From the NCBI GenBank assembly GCA_009695405.1, contig SIAZ01000046.1, positions 1 to 16,726 on the forward strand: DNA of 16,726 nt, in the 5' to 3' direction. Shown piece by piece: positions 1-8,341 of this stretch. The notes under the pieces were generated by a model, which searched no databases, was not told where the DNA came from, and saw only the letters and a program-made list of their open reading frames with translations. Numbering within the stretch: position 1 is the first letter of the stretch; every line of letters starts with the position of its first letter. Source of the stretch: Pedosphaera sp. (lineage in GTDB: Bacteria; Verrucomicrobiota; Verrucomicrobiia; Limisphaerales; UBA9464). The position numbers and the translations under genes were made by a program.

Positions 1-695
1 GCCTCCACTTGGCGATCTCGTTCTCGTTTGCTGGTTTCTTTGGGAGTCGAAAGGTTGTGAATAGGGACATCTCCACTTTGAAACGGCGTTGCCGAAAAAG
101 AGGCTCCCAGATAACCCCCACTCAATTGAACCGGCGACGATGGCTTTCCTAAGGTTACAAACGCGGGAAGATTTTGGTTTTCGCTACCTAGCGCATAGGA
201 AATCCAGCTTCCCATCGAAGGATGCTCTAGCAACCGATCTCGATGCCCAGTGGCCATTTCGATGACCGCTGGGAAATGGTTGGTTTCATGGCAAAACATC
301 GATCGCACAACCGCAATGTCGTCGATAACAGAACCCACCTCAGGAAACCAATCGGACACAGGGATTCCGGACTGCCCGTAGCGACGAAAAGTGCGTTTAC
401 ACGGGATAACCGGCCGTTTCATTTGGGCCATATTATCGCCAAAGCCAACGGCATCCATCAAGGTGCCCGCATGACGATTGTCTTTGGGATCGAAGGTGTC
501 GATGTGGCTAACCCCGCCGCACATAAATAAAAAGATGACCGATCGAGCTCGGGGCTGAAAATCAGCAATTGCTGACTGAATTTTCCCTTCTGACGCAAAT
601 AAGGCACCCATGGCTGTCCCAAAAAAACCCAAGCCCGCTTGGTGCAAAAACTGGCGGCGTCCGATTTGTCCGCAAGGGAATGGGTTCGGGGTCAT
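1..695 (-). CDS. DUF1501 family exported protein, C-terminus cut by window edge
   Basis: The minus strand reads open from an ATG at 693-695 to the window edge, giving 231 codons of a longer protein. Residues 12-34 form a Tat-type signal: GRRQFLHQAGLG followed by a hydrophobic stretch ending in ALFA. Residues 53-71 read VIFLFMCGGVSHIDTFDPK, the glycine-rich N-terminal motif typical of DUF1501. This family has an alkaline-phosphatase/sulfatase-like fold and is abundant in Planctomycetota and Verrucomicrobiota. Later segments such as CHETNHFPAVIEMATGH also fit the family. The start overlaps the stop of the DUF1549/DUF1553 gene by four bases (ATGA), and no Shine-Dalgarno sequence is visible, so translation is probably coupled. 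DUF1553-DUF1501 pairs are common in these phyla. The reaction catalysed is not established. Family call firm; function unknown. Confidence 0.93.
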   Translation of the reverse strand, partial: MTPNPFPCGQIGRRQFLHQAGLGFFGTAMGALFASEGKIQSAIADFQPRARSVIFLFMCGGVSHIDTFDPKDNRHAGTLMDAVGFGDNMAQMKRPVIPCKRTFRRYGQSGIPVSDWFPEVGSVIDDIAVVRSMFCHETNHFPAVIEMATGHRDRLLEHPSMGSWISYALGSENQNLPAFVTLGKPSSPVQLSGGYLGASFSATPFQSGDVPIHNLSTPKETSKRERDRQVE

Positions 696-2869
696 GGAAT
701 ATAAAGGAACTCATCCAAGTTAAACAAAACCCACGCCAAAGTGGGCAACTGCTTGGGCTGTCCATCGAGTAGAGCGAGGGAATGGCTCCGTTCACTCGGC
801 GTTGGCGGTCGCCCTAAAGCCCAACGAAAACCCAGTCCCACCGCGAGATTGAGATCGCCCTGACTCTCTCGTTCCAAACGCTCTCCAAACAACGCCGAAG
901 CACGTTGTCCTAAGGCATTATTCATCTGCCACAATGCTTGTGGGGCGGTCACGGTTTGAGTACGACGCAGACACACTTGCCGCCCATCTTCCACATCGAA
1001 AGTCTCCAAATAGTCGGGCATCACCTCTTGAAATGAACGATAGCCTCGCCTTAAAAAAGCCGTTCGCCGACCCGTTTGCTGGGTAGGAACTGCATTCTCA
1101 TAGGACTTACCGCCCAATGAGCAATCCAAGGCCCCTGCCACCTGCAAGAGAGTGTCGCGGAGGGCTTCAGCCTCTAATCGGCGCAGCGGAAATTTCCAAT
1201 ACTGACGATTGTCTGGATCGATCTTGCAATTATGGGATTCATGCTCTTCGCCGGACGTTGAAGAGCGCTGGTAGGTTTCCGATAAGACAATCAAGCGATG
1301 AAGCCACTTCTGGCTATAGCCGTGGGCTACAAATTCTGTGGAGAGCCAATCCAATAAGTGGGGATGAACCGGGTTACCTCCTAAGGATCCAAAATCACTG
1401 ACAGACCCGTGTAAGCCTGTCCCAAAATGCCAATACCAAATGCGGTTAACGAGTACCCGAGCGAACAACGGATTCTCGGGTGCCGTAAGCCAATCGACAA
1501 AAGTTTGACGCCGACCTTCCCGAAATTCTGGAGGGGATTCCGCGAAGGGAAAGCCGGGTTGCACTTCCATATCCAACCTCGGTTTCGTCGGATCACCAGT
1601 GTTCAGCACAAAACTTTTCTCAGCTAGTTTCTTGGAGTCTTCTTCCACTGTGAAAACAACAGGCAAAGGTTCTGGCTTTTTTAGGGCATCAATCTCTTTT
1701 AAAACCTGATCATAACTTGCCACCTTCTCGGTTGGCATAACCTGTTTGATCTTGGGCGGATCAATCCGCAAAATAGGATAGTAGTCATTGTAGATTTTCT
1801 GTTCATCCACTGTTCTGGTTTCTTCTGATTTCCGTATCGCCGACTGAACATCAGCGGGAAAAGAAAGCACCCGTTCTTCGAAGAGCTTGCGATAATACGG
1901 CTCGATTAGTTGCCTCATTTTATCCACCGCAACCTTCAAACGGCGCTCATACTCATCGACTTTCTCTCCCTGCCGAAACACCTGCTCCGGCGTCCCTAAA
2001 TCCAATTGTCGCAAGACCAATGGATCAAACAAGGCTTTCATCGAGTAATAGTCGGACTGCCGGATCGGGTCATAGAAATGATCGTGACACTTGGCACAAC
2101 CCACGGTCATACCCATGAAAGCCGTCGAAATGGTTTCAACCGCTGACAACGCCAACATCTGGTCTTTGTCATTGGAACTTGTTGCACCGCGCGACAAGAA
2201 CCCCAAGGCAAAGACATCTTCCGGTCGGGCTTCAACAGAACTCAAATGGCCTGCAGCCGAAATCTCTCGTCGTTTCCGTGCCCGATTTCCGAGGATTTGC
2301 GCTCGAGCAAAGTCGTCTGCTGGCAAATCGCGGTGGACCGCCGAAATAACCCAGTCCCGCCAATAATGAATCCCAGGTGCCGCAGGCATATTTTCATCGA
2401 TGTCGGAGTATCGCAGGACATCCAGCCAATGACGTCCATAACGAACTCCATACTGTTCACTACTTAACAAGCGTTGAACCACAGCCTCAGCGGCTTCAGG
2501 AGCTTCATCCTTAAGGAAGGCTTCTTGCTCTTCAACAGTGGGAGCCAAACCAGTTAGATCTAAGGTGACACGGCGTAACCACGTCGACTTATCCGCTCGT
2601 CCTGCACTTTTTAATCCCAGACTTTGCTGTTCCGCAGCCAGAAAATCATCGATGGGGTTTGCTGATGGACTGGCGTTGGACGGGACGGTGTGTTGACTCC
2701 TTGGTTTCAGAGACCAAAGGGCGTTGCGGTTCACCGGTTTTGGAGGGGCGGCGTCGACGCAAAAGGTGAGCACGGCTAGCAACCCTCCCTGCAATCCAAG
2801 AAAAGACCATCGTCCTCTGGGCAATGCGTTCGACCGAAGCAAAGCCTTGTGTGAATTAGGGGTGCTCAT
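692..2869 (-). CDS. DUF1549/DUF1553 (PSCyt2/PSD1) exported cytochrome-like protein
   Basis: This is a 725-residue exported protein from the ATG at 2867-2869. That start has AAAGGA five bases upstream; the frame could begin at a TTG at 2911, which looks worse. Residues 21-40 are hydrophobic and probably a signal sequence. Residues about 73-285 are DUF1549 (PSCyt2), containing CAKCHDHFYDPI at 258-269, the CxxCH signature of the family. Residues about 449-700 are DUF1553 (PSD1), including RVLVNRIWYWHFGTGL and the terminal NLDEFLYIP. A separate N-terminal PSCyt1 cytochrome domain, present in many relatives, is absent, so this is a short form. The middle (about 300-430) is charged and probably a helical linker. 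It lies second in the operon, 52 bases after the propeller-cytochrome gene and overlapping the DUF1501 gene by four bases. A periplasmic redox role is inferred; the substrate is unknown. Confidence 0.92.
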   Translation of the reverse strand: MSTPNSHKALLRSNALPRGRWSFLGLQGGLLAVLTFCVDAAPPKPVNRNALWSLKPRSQHTVPSNASPSANPIDDFLAAEQQSLGLKSAGRADKSTWLRRVTLDLTGLAPTVEEQEAFLKDEAPEAAEAVVQRLLSSEQYGVRYGRHWLDVLRYSDIDENMPAAPGIHYWRDWVISAVHRDLPADDFARAQILGNRARKRREISAAGHLSSVEARPEDVFALGFLSRGATSSNDKDQMLALSAVETISTAFMGMTVGCAKCHDHFYDPIRQSDYYSMKALFDPLVLRQLDLGTPEQVFRQGEKVDEYERRLKVAVDKMRQLIEPYYRKLFEERVLSFPADVQSAIRKSEETRTVDEQKIYNDYYPILRIDPPKIKQVMPTEKVASYDQVLKEIDALKKPEPLPVVFTVEEDSKKLAEKSFVLNTGDPTKPRLDMEVQPGFPFAESPPEFREGRRQTFVDWLTAPENPLFARVLVNRIWYWHFGTGLHGSVSDFGSLGGNPVHPHLLDWLSTEFVAHGYSQKWLHRLIVLSETYQRSSTSGEEHESHNCKIDPDNRQYWKFPLRRLEAEALRDTLLQVAGALDCSLGGKSYENAVPTQQTGRRTAFLRRGYRSFQEVMPDYLETFDVEDGRQVCLRRTQTVTAPQALWQMNNALGQRASALFGERLERESQGDLNLAVGLGFRWALGRPPTPSERSHSLALLDGQPKQLPTLAWVLFNLDEFLYIP

Positions 2870-2874
2870 AGGTG

Positions 2875-2880
2875 TCCTTT
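2875..2880 (-). promoter_or_regulatory. Shine-Dalgarno site that decides the DUF1549/DUF1553 start
   Basis: On the minus strand AAAGGA is followed by five bases (CACCT) and then ATG at 2869. The upstream in-frame TTG at 2911 has no such site, which supports the shorter protein. Confidence 0.6.
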
Positions 2881-2921
2881 CAATCAACCTTACAATCGGT
2901 GAACTCTGCAATGGGCAATTT

Positions 2922-5531
2922 CTATCGAAGTTTTAACAATTCCGCTTCGGTCCAAGAATCCTCTCGCTTGGATTCACTTTGTCGAATACTGCGGACCAAC
3001 TCGATACTAACAGGATCACCTGTGTGATCCCATTCACGGCGAATATAGGTCAATACATCGGCGATTTGCCGATCATCTAGAGCTTCTGCGAGCGCGGGCA
3101 TATTCAACTCATACCGGACCCCTTTTACGGTTAGGGCGTCACGAACGCCGTGGAGCACAATTCGGATTAAGCGTTGGTCCGATCCTAGCACCCACTCAGA
3201 ATCCACTAAAGGAGGGGCTAACCCTTCTTGCCCTCGTCCATGGGGTTGATGGCAAGCGCCACAAAGAGTCGGATAGACCTCGCGACCTCGCTCAATGCTG
3301 GCAGCGAATTCGTTATTAATGGCCCGCACAGGCGTCTTTGTTTCCGTTTCCATTCCTGGCTTTCCTGCCCAAGAAAAAAGTGATTCCACCTTCTTAAATC
3401 GGGAGACGACTTCCGGTTCAGTTCGTTTGCGTAAGGCTTTCAATCCCTCTGGTTCACTGGGAAACATCAGGGTCTTTTGTTTCGGACTGCCCGCCACTTT
3501 GACGGGAACTGCGGTTAACGCAAAGCCATCGAGAATCGCCACCATCCGACTGTCATTGGGCGATCGATTGGCTGCCAAGGCGAGCGTACTTGAAATGGCA
3601 TCAGCATTGCCCGAGATCATCACACATTGAGCAAGTCGCGAAAATAAAGGCGAATGATCGTCTCCTCCGATAGTATTGGAAGGATCCGTCAATAGCCTCT
3701 GGAGAAAAGTGGACTCTCGGCCTCGGAGACCGCTCACCGCCGAATCAAATCGCAGATTAGAACCGGCATAATTCATCAGCAGAGATTGCATCACTGGTTC
3801 CGCTTGTGCTGCAGGAAGATCTCCTAAAGTTAAGAGTAGTTGGGAATGAGATTCCGTTTGGATCCGCCCCACATTTGAATAAAGGATCTTTAGGAAAGAC
3901 TCACGCTGAGGACCCGATACCAAGGCGCTGAGGACTCTCAAGGCAGCGCGCTGGACTCGAGGGTCGGTATCAACCAGTGCCACTGCTAAAAGATCGGGCT
4001 TAATGGCTCGCATCCCTTCCAAAGTCCAGAGTGCCTGCACCCGACCTAACGCTGAAGTTGTTGCGGAAGTCAGTAATCCGCTGAGTGCCTTTTCGGTGTC
4101 GGGTTCGGGCGACTGTGTTAAAAGCCGCTGGGCTGTATCACGCCAAAACCCGTTACTATCAGTGAGTCGGCTTAATTTCTCGGCGAGTGAAGGCCGCTCC
4201 GACAACACCTTGGTTCGCTCAGGTTTCTTGCCGGAATGAACAATTCGATAAATCCGTCCCAAGTCCAAAGGCCCCTGTAGCTGACGTGATTCAATTTGTT
4301 TGCGCAAATAGCTGGTCAAATAAATACGGTGTTGGATCAAGCCTCGGGCCATGTCGACAATGTAGAGGGCACCATCGGGGCCGTTTTGTAAGGAGACCGG
4401 TCGGAAGCGTTCGTCGCTCGAGGTCAGGAACTCCGATTCGGGATAAGCATTGGTTGCCTGCAAAACGCCTTCGGAGGTTCGAATATGGTTGCGGCGAATG
4501 AGATTGGCACTGGGTTCACAGAGGAAAACATCTCCTTGATAGTCACTTGGAAATTGATCGCCACGATACACCAGTGGACCACAAGAGGCTGTGAATTGGT
4601 TCAACCGCCCATTTGCGGCGAGTGTCTTGGGCTGGTAACCACGATTCACTCCTGGGTTCACTCGACTTGGCCACACCTTTTGACCCGCAGCTAATTGAAA
4701 ATTGAGTCCGAAGGGTTGTCGCAAATTGGGGTTACGAGTGAGGGCATTCCCCGGCAGTAGGTCCGCTCGGATTTGGTCGGAATTAGAATTATAGAAGAGT
4801 CGCCCTTCATCGTCCTGAGTCATGCCCCACTGCCCACGAAAGGAGGTCTGGTCAGCCACCCAATTAGTCGGCGATCCGCCCCCGTGACGATATCGTGTGG
4901 TGTGGTTGGCTGAATAAATCCAGTTATCGAGAGCTAAAAGCAGCCCGTTACTTGCATGTTCCGGATTGGACTTTGCACCAAGCGATGGGTTGTTTTGGTT
5001 GGCATAATCGGATAACACCAACAACTTTTCATCGGCTCGACCGTCCCCGTCGGTATCCCTCATGAACCAAAGGCGCGGAGGTTCCGCTACCAATGCGCCT
5101 CCATGAGTTAACATGACCGCTCTTGGCATGACTAATTTATCTGCAAAAACAGTGCGACGATCCATCTGACCATCCCCATTTGAATCACTTAAAATCACCA
5201 CCGCCCCAAGAGGTTGTGGCTCCCCTGCCCCATCCGGTGATCTCATATAGCCCGACATTTCCACCACCCAAAGGCGCCCTTGATGATCGAACTGAATGGC
5301 GACCGGTGATTTAACAAGGGGTTCGGCAGCGACTAGCTCCGCAGTGAAGCCGAGCGGAAGCCGAAAGGATTTAATTTGATCCTCGGGTGATAAAACAGGG
5401 GCAGCTGGAATAAGGTGCGAGGCGACAACTTCAGACTGGATTTCACCCTGCTTATCTCCGTTTTGTCCAAGGGCTGATCCAGCAACTACGGAGACAATGG
5501 CAACGGCTAAAAAAAGGAAACGAGGACACAT
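2922..5531 (-). CDS. PVC-type haem-binding protein: beta-propeller, HEAT-like region, C-terminal cytochrome c
   Basis: An 869-residue protein from the ATG at 5529-5531. This start is chosen because CPRFLFLAVAIVSVVAGSALG directly after it is a good signal peptide; the frame is open 40 codons further upstream but that extension looks non-coding. Residues about 50-430 resemble the membrane-bound dehydrogenase domain of PVC bacteria, a propeller related to glucose/sorbosone dehydrogenases, with calcium-loop-like SDSNGDGQMD and RDTDGDGRADE and the family phrase NGPDGALYIVDMARG. Residues about 440-680 are helical and HEAT-like (for example DTDPRVQRAALRVLSALVSG). Residues about 745-835 are a cytochrome c with haem site CGACH at 757-761 and a probable axial Met in ELNMPALAE (811). 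It is the first gene of the operon. A periplasmic oxidation of sugar or alcohol passing electrons to its own haem is plausible from the fold but not shown. Confidence 0.92.
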   Translation of the reverse strand: MCPRFLFLAVAIVSVVAGSALGQNGDKQGEIQSEVVASHLIPAAPVLSPEDQIKSFRLPLGFTAELVAAEPLVKSPVAIQFDHQGRLWVVEMSGYMRSPDGAGEPQPLGAVVILSDSNGDGQMDRRTVFADKLVMPRAVMLTHGGALVAEPPRLWFMRDTDGDGRADEKLLVLSDYANQNNPSLGAKSNPEHASNGLLLALDNWIYSANHTTRYRHGGGSPTNWVADQTSFRGQWGMTQDDEGRLFYNSNSDQIRADLLPGNALTRNPNLRQPFGLNFQLAAGQKVWPSRVNPGVNRGYQPKTLAANGRLNQFTASCGPLVYRGDQFPSDYQGDVFLCEPSANLIRRNHIRTSEGVLQATNAYPESEFLTSSDERFRPVSLQNGPDGALYIVDMARGLIQHRIYLTSYLRKQIESRQLQGPLDLGRIYRIVHSGKKPERTKVLSERPSLAEKLSRLTDSNGFWRDTAQRLLTQSPEPDTEKALSGLLTSATTSALGRVQALWTLEGMRAIKPDLLAVALVDTDPRVQRAALRVLSALVSGPQRESFLKILYSNVGRIQTESHSQLLLTLGDLPAAQAEPVMQSLLMNYAGSNLRFDSAVSGLRGRESTFLQRLLTDPSNTIGGDDHSPLFSRLAQCVMISGNADAISSTLALAANRSPNDSRMVAILDGFALTAVPVKVAGSPKQKTLMFPSEPEGLKALRKRTEPEVVSRFKKVESLFSWAGKPGMETETKTPVRAINNEFAASIERGREVYPTLCGACHQPHGRGQEGLAPPLVDSEWVLGSDQRLIRIVLHGVRDALTVKGVRYELNMPALAEALDDRQIADVLTYIRREWDHTGDPVSIELVRSIRQSESKREDSWTEAELLKLR

Positions 5532-5683
5532 AATTGAATCCGCTGGGATCAAAGAGATTACCTTGGAGGTGCTCAAAATCTTGACGGTGCCGATAAAGTA
5601 CATCGGAGGCGAATTCTGCCAAGCGGGTTCCTTCAGTCTCGCTCTTGCCATTTGCCTGCCGATACTGGCTTCCTAGTCAAACA

Positions 5684-6043
5684 ATGAGCGTTTGGATTGA
5701 TGTTGCAGAGGAATCTAGTCTTCAAGTTGGACACTGTCGGACCGTCGAAATCCGCGGGTTACGACTGGCGTTAGCCCGTCTTTCTATCGGCTTTTATGCG
5801 GTGGTCGATGCCTGTCCGCATCGAGGCGGCGCACTGGGGGCCGGTTGCCTTGAAGGCACCAAACTTCATTGCCCACTCCATGAATGGAGTTTTGATGTCC
5901 AAACAGGAGCCTGCGACGAGCACCCAGAAAAACCGGTTCGCACCTACCTTACTCGGGTCGAAGACGGCCGCGTCTGGATTCAGTGCGGTGGGTCGATAAA
6001 CTCCCTTGAGAGTAGCGCCCTGATCTGCTTACCCACCGCTTAA
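5684..6043 (+). CDS. Small Rieske [2Fe-2S] protein (NirD/ferredoxin-like)
   Basis: A 119-residue soluble protein from the ATG at 5684. The frame is open to 5645, but MSVWIDVAEES matches the usual start of small Rieske proteins. The cluster ligands are both present: C44-P-H46 (ACPHRGGAL) and C63-P-L-H66 (CPLHEWSF), spaced as in Rieske ferredoxins and the nitrite reductase small subunit. There is no signal peptide or membrane segment, so it is probably cytoplasmic, unlike the exported redox proteins next door. It should carry one electron to a partner oxygenase or reductase, but no such gene is in the window, so NirD proper is unlikely. It is divergent from the cytochrome operon with about 150 bases between the starts, and no clear Shine-Dalgarno site precedes it. 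Fold call very firm; partner unknown. Confidence 0.93.
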   Translation: MSVWIDVAEESSLQVGHCRTVEIRGLRLALARLSIGFYAVVDACPHRGGALGAGCLEGTKLHCPLHEWSFDVQTGACDEHPEKPVRTYLTRVEDGRVWIQCGGSINSLESSALICLPTA

Positions 6044-6136
6044 CCCACCGAGATGCCTGATGCCCCCTTCCGACCCCCACAACGGTAAGGCACGCCGATG
6101 TTGGAACTCGGCAGTTCGAACACAAAAAGACGTGGA

Positions 6137-7156
6137 TCAAGGTTTAGAAAACTCGACAGTTGCGCTGAGTTCAGGCGTCAGAAAACGATCCGGCGACATA
6201 ATCTGAATTTTGATTTGAAGTGTGCCCTTTTGTCGATTCGCTTCCGGAGCAATCTCGGTAACAACACCGTCATAACGTTTATGGGCATAGGCCTGTGGAA
6301 AGAGAACGCACTTTTGCCCCAATGAAACTTTGGCGAGATCCGACTCGTTAATATCAATCTCCACCTGCAAATCCTTTAGATCAGCCACGGCAATTAAAGA
6401 AGTACTCGGGCCACGCCCTCCGCCAAAGGTTTGGGGTGTCACTAATTCATTGGGATCGACCAGTTTTTCTAGGACGACCCCGTTTACCGGAGAACGAATG
6501 ACACACCAATTCAGCCAAGTTTCAATAGTCTGCCGCGTTCCCTGGATTTGTTGAACATGGGCTTCGGCAGAACGTAAATTGAGACGCGAATCATCGAGTA
6601 CTTTTTGCATTTCCACCTGACGTTCCACCAGATCGGTGGTGCGTCGAAGATCCATAATAGCTCGATCAACCGCCACTTTAGCTACCGCCAATAGACCCTC
6701 GTTTTCAGCAAGCCGAGCTTGGTATTCGGTGTCGTCTAATACCACGACCACTTGTCCGTTGGTAACGCTGTCGCCCTTGCGCACACCGATCCATTTAACG
6801 ACACCCATAAACCGCGGGCTGATCTCAATACGTTCTCGGGCCACAATATAGCCCGAAACAGTGAGCAAGATCCCCTTCCCTTCGACTCGGTTCGTTGCAC
6901 CGTCGAGTTGCGATTTTTCCTTTGGTGCGATCGCCTCCGAATTCATTCGGCCAGACGTGGCAATTTCGGCTGGTTTACTTACCTCACGCGCTCCCGATTT
7001 TGCACCAGAACGATCGCTGTCAGAGACTCTTGGCATAGCATAAAAAGCAATGCCCGCAGTCAGGATTAAAACACCGCAAAAAATAAACCAAAGAGGTGCC
7101 GAGGAGCGAGATTTTCGATGCGACGCAATCCGTAGCCGTTCGAGTGAGTCATTCAT
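6137..7156 (-). CDS. HlyD/MacA-type periplasmic adaptor of an ABC exporter
   Basis: A 339-residue membrane-fusion protein. A positively charged cytoplasmic N-terminus precedes one transmembrane segment at 21-41. A low-complexity linker (about 42-95) follows. The two halves of the lipoyl/barrel-sandwich domain are at about 105-142 (ISPRFMGVVKWIGVRKGDSV, then GQVVVVLDDTEY) and 216-258 (CVIRSPVNGVVLE). Between them lies a short coiled-coil hairpin (143-215). The remainder (260-339) is the beta-barrel and membrane-proximal part. Such adaptors link an inner-membrane MacB/DevC-like transporter to an outer-membrane channel. It is the last gene of the ABC operon, and its ATG overlaps the upstream permease stop as ATGA (7153-7156) with no Shine-Dalgarno site, so translation is probably coupled. 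A glycine-rich insert (FGGGRGPSTS, 244-253) lies in the second lipoyl half. Confidence 0.93.
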   Translation of the reverse strand: MNDSLERLRIASHRKSRSSAPLWFIFCGVLILTAGIAFYAMPRVSDSDRSGAKSGAREVSKPAEIATSGRMNSEAIAPKEKSQLDGATNRVEGKGILLTVSGYIVARERIEISPRFMGVVKWIGVRKGDSVTNGQVVVVLDDTEYQARLAENEGLLAVAKVAVDRAIMDLRRTTDLVERQVEMQKVLDDSRLNLRSAEAHVQQIQGTRQTIETWLNWCVIRSPVNGVVLEKLVDPNELVTPQTFGGGRGPSTSLIAVADLKDLQVEIDINESDLAKVSLGQKCVLFPQAYAHKRYDGVVTEIAPEANRQKGTLQIKIQIMSPDRFLTPELSATVEFSKP

Positions 7157-8337
7157 AAGGATTTGAGGGCTGTAATGACCGGCAACCGAGCCGCCTTGAG
7201 AGCGGGCAACAGGCTTCCGACTAAACCAATTAACACGGAGAAAACCAGCCCAGTCAGCATAAGATCAGGTGTGACGCGGAACTGGTAAACCGTTTCTGAA
7301 AAAGATTGAAAATCAATCGTACCGAAGGTGATTCCACGAGCGATCACATAAACATAGAGGCTAAATGAAAGAGCGCAGCCAAGTAAGCCGCCAAACCCAG
7401 ATAAAACAGCACCTTCAATGAGAAATGAGATCACTATGGCCGAACGGGAAAAACCCAAGACTCGCAATGTTCCAATCTCACGGGTTCGTGCTGCAACGCT
7501 AGCGTACATAGTGTTTGTCGCCGCAAAAATAGCCCCTACCGCCATAGCGGTGCCAAGAAGTCCCGCTAAAATATTAAAAGGTAAGGCCGTCGCTGTTTGT
7601 TGACTGTAGTACTCCGATTCGGGCTCAGCGCGAAGAGCTAGTCGTCGATCTTGGGTAATGCGCTGGGTTAAAGATCGCAGGGCTGCTGCATCCTTCGGAC
7701 GTAGGAGAATACTGGAATACATTTCCCCACGATCAAAGATGGCCCGAGCTTCGTCTGCATCCATCCACCCCTCCGAATCGAACGCAGATCCAGCTCCATC
7801 AAATAGCCCTACCACACGAAGATGGGCGGCACCGACCTTAATGATTCCGCCGACCTGAAAACCAGCAAAGCGGCTGGCCAATTTTCGTGCAACAGTTACT
7901 TCGCGTTTACCGAGTTCAAACCAACGACCTTCCACAAGAGTCACTCGAGATCGCAAATCAATGCCGCGGGGTGTGACACCTCGAATCAGTGTATTGGCCT
8001 CCCCACCCCCGCCAAGTCGGGGTGCATTCACCAACATCACTAACTCAGCTGATATCATCGGATCGCCTTTGGCGTTGCACTCAATGCCATCGAAAAACTG
8101 GAGGATACGAAATTGTTCGCGGGTCACCAAACTACCCGATTCGGCCTGTGATCCCTTACGAACCACCAGCAGGTTACGAGGATCACCGGTGGAAGCACTG
8201 TTGGCTTCGATTCCCTTCGCCAAGGCGCGCAGCAAAATCACCACCGACACCACAGCGGCCACTCCAATAACCGTAAAGGCGGTGGTACGCCAACGAACGA
8301 TCACATTGCGAAAGTTATATTTTAATGGGAGTGCCAT
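7153..8337 (-). CDS. FtsX/MacB-type ABC permease, second of two
   Basis: A 394-residue permease from the ATG at 8335-8337, four bases after the stop of the upstream permease. An in-frame GTG at 8373 would overlap that gene and add twelve residues with no membrane-protein character, so the ATG is preferred. The topology is that of MacB/LolC/DevC proteins: TM1 at about 19-38, a large periplasmic domain (about 40-250), then three segments at about 254-279, 303-335 and 359-378. The conserved cytoplasmic loop REIGTLRVLGFSR (287-299) sits between TM2 and TM3 and is the coupling region that contacts the ATPase. The end, AARLPVITALKSL, is also typical. Together with the non-identical permease before it, it should form a heterodimeric core. 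The substrate cannot be read from sequence. No fused ATPase is present, unlike MacB. Confidence 0.93.
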   Translation of the reverse strand: MALPLKYNFRNVIVRWRTTAFTVIGVAAVVSVVILLRALAKGIEANSASTGDPRNLLVVRKGSQAESGSLVTREQFRILQFFDGIECNAKGDPMISAELVMLVNAPRLGGGGEANTLIRGVTPRGIDLRSRVTLVEGRWFELGKREVTVARKLASRFAGFQVGGIIKVGAAHLRVVGLFDGAGSAFDSEGWMDADEARAIFDRGEMYSSILLRPKDAAALRSLTQRITQDRRLALRAEPESEYYSQQTATALPFNILAGLLGTAMAVGAIFAATNTMYASVAARTREIGTLRVLGFSRSAIVISFLIEGAVLSGFGGLLGCALSFSLYVYVIARGITFGTIDFQSFSETVYQFRVTPDLMLTGLVFSVLIGLVGSLLPALKAARLPVITALKSL

Positions 8338-8341
8338 AGCA

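Noticed and set aside
5581..5604. TTGACG at 5581 as a -35 box for the Rieske gene
   Set aside because: No -10-like hexamer lies at 16-18 bases downstream.
5532..5651. 40-codon N-terminal extension of the propeller-cytochrome gene
   Set aside because: It would place the signal peptide inside the protein and has no ribosome-binding site; the ATG directly before the hydrophobic stretch is better.
6094..6112. Inverted repeat GCCGA...TCGGC between the Rieske and adaptor genes, a possible bidirectional terminator
   Set aside because: The stem is only 5 bp with a 9-base loop, and no T tract follows on either strand.
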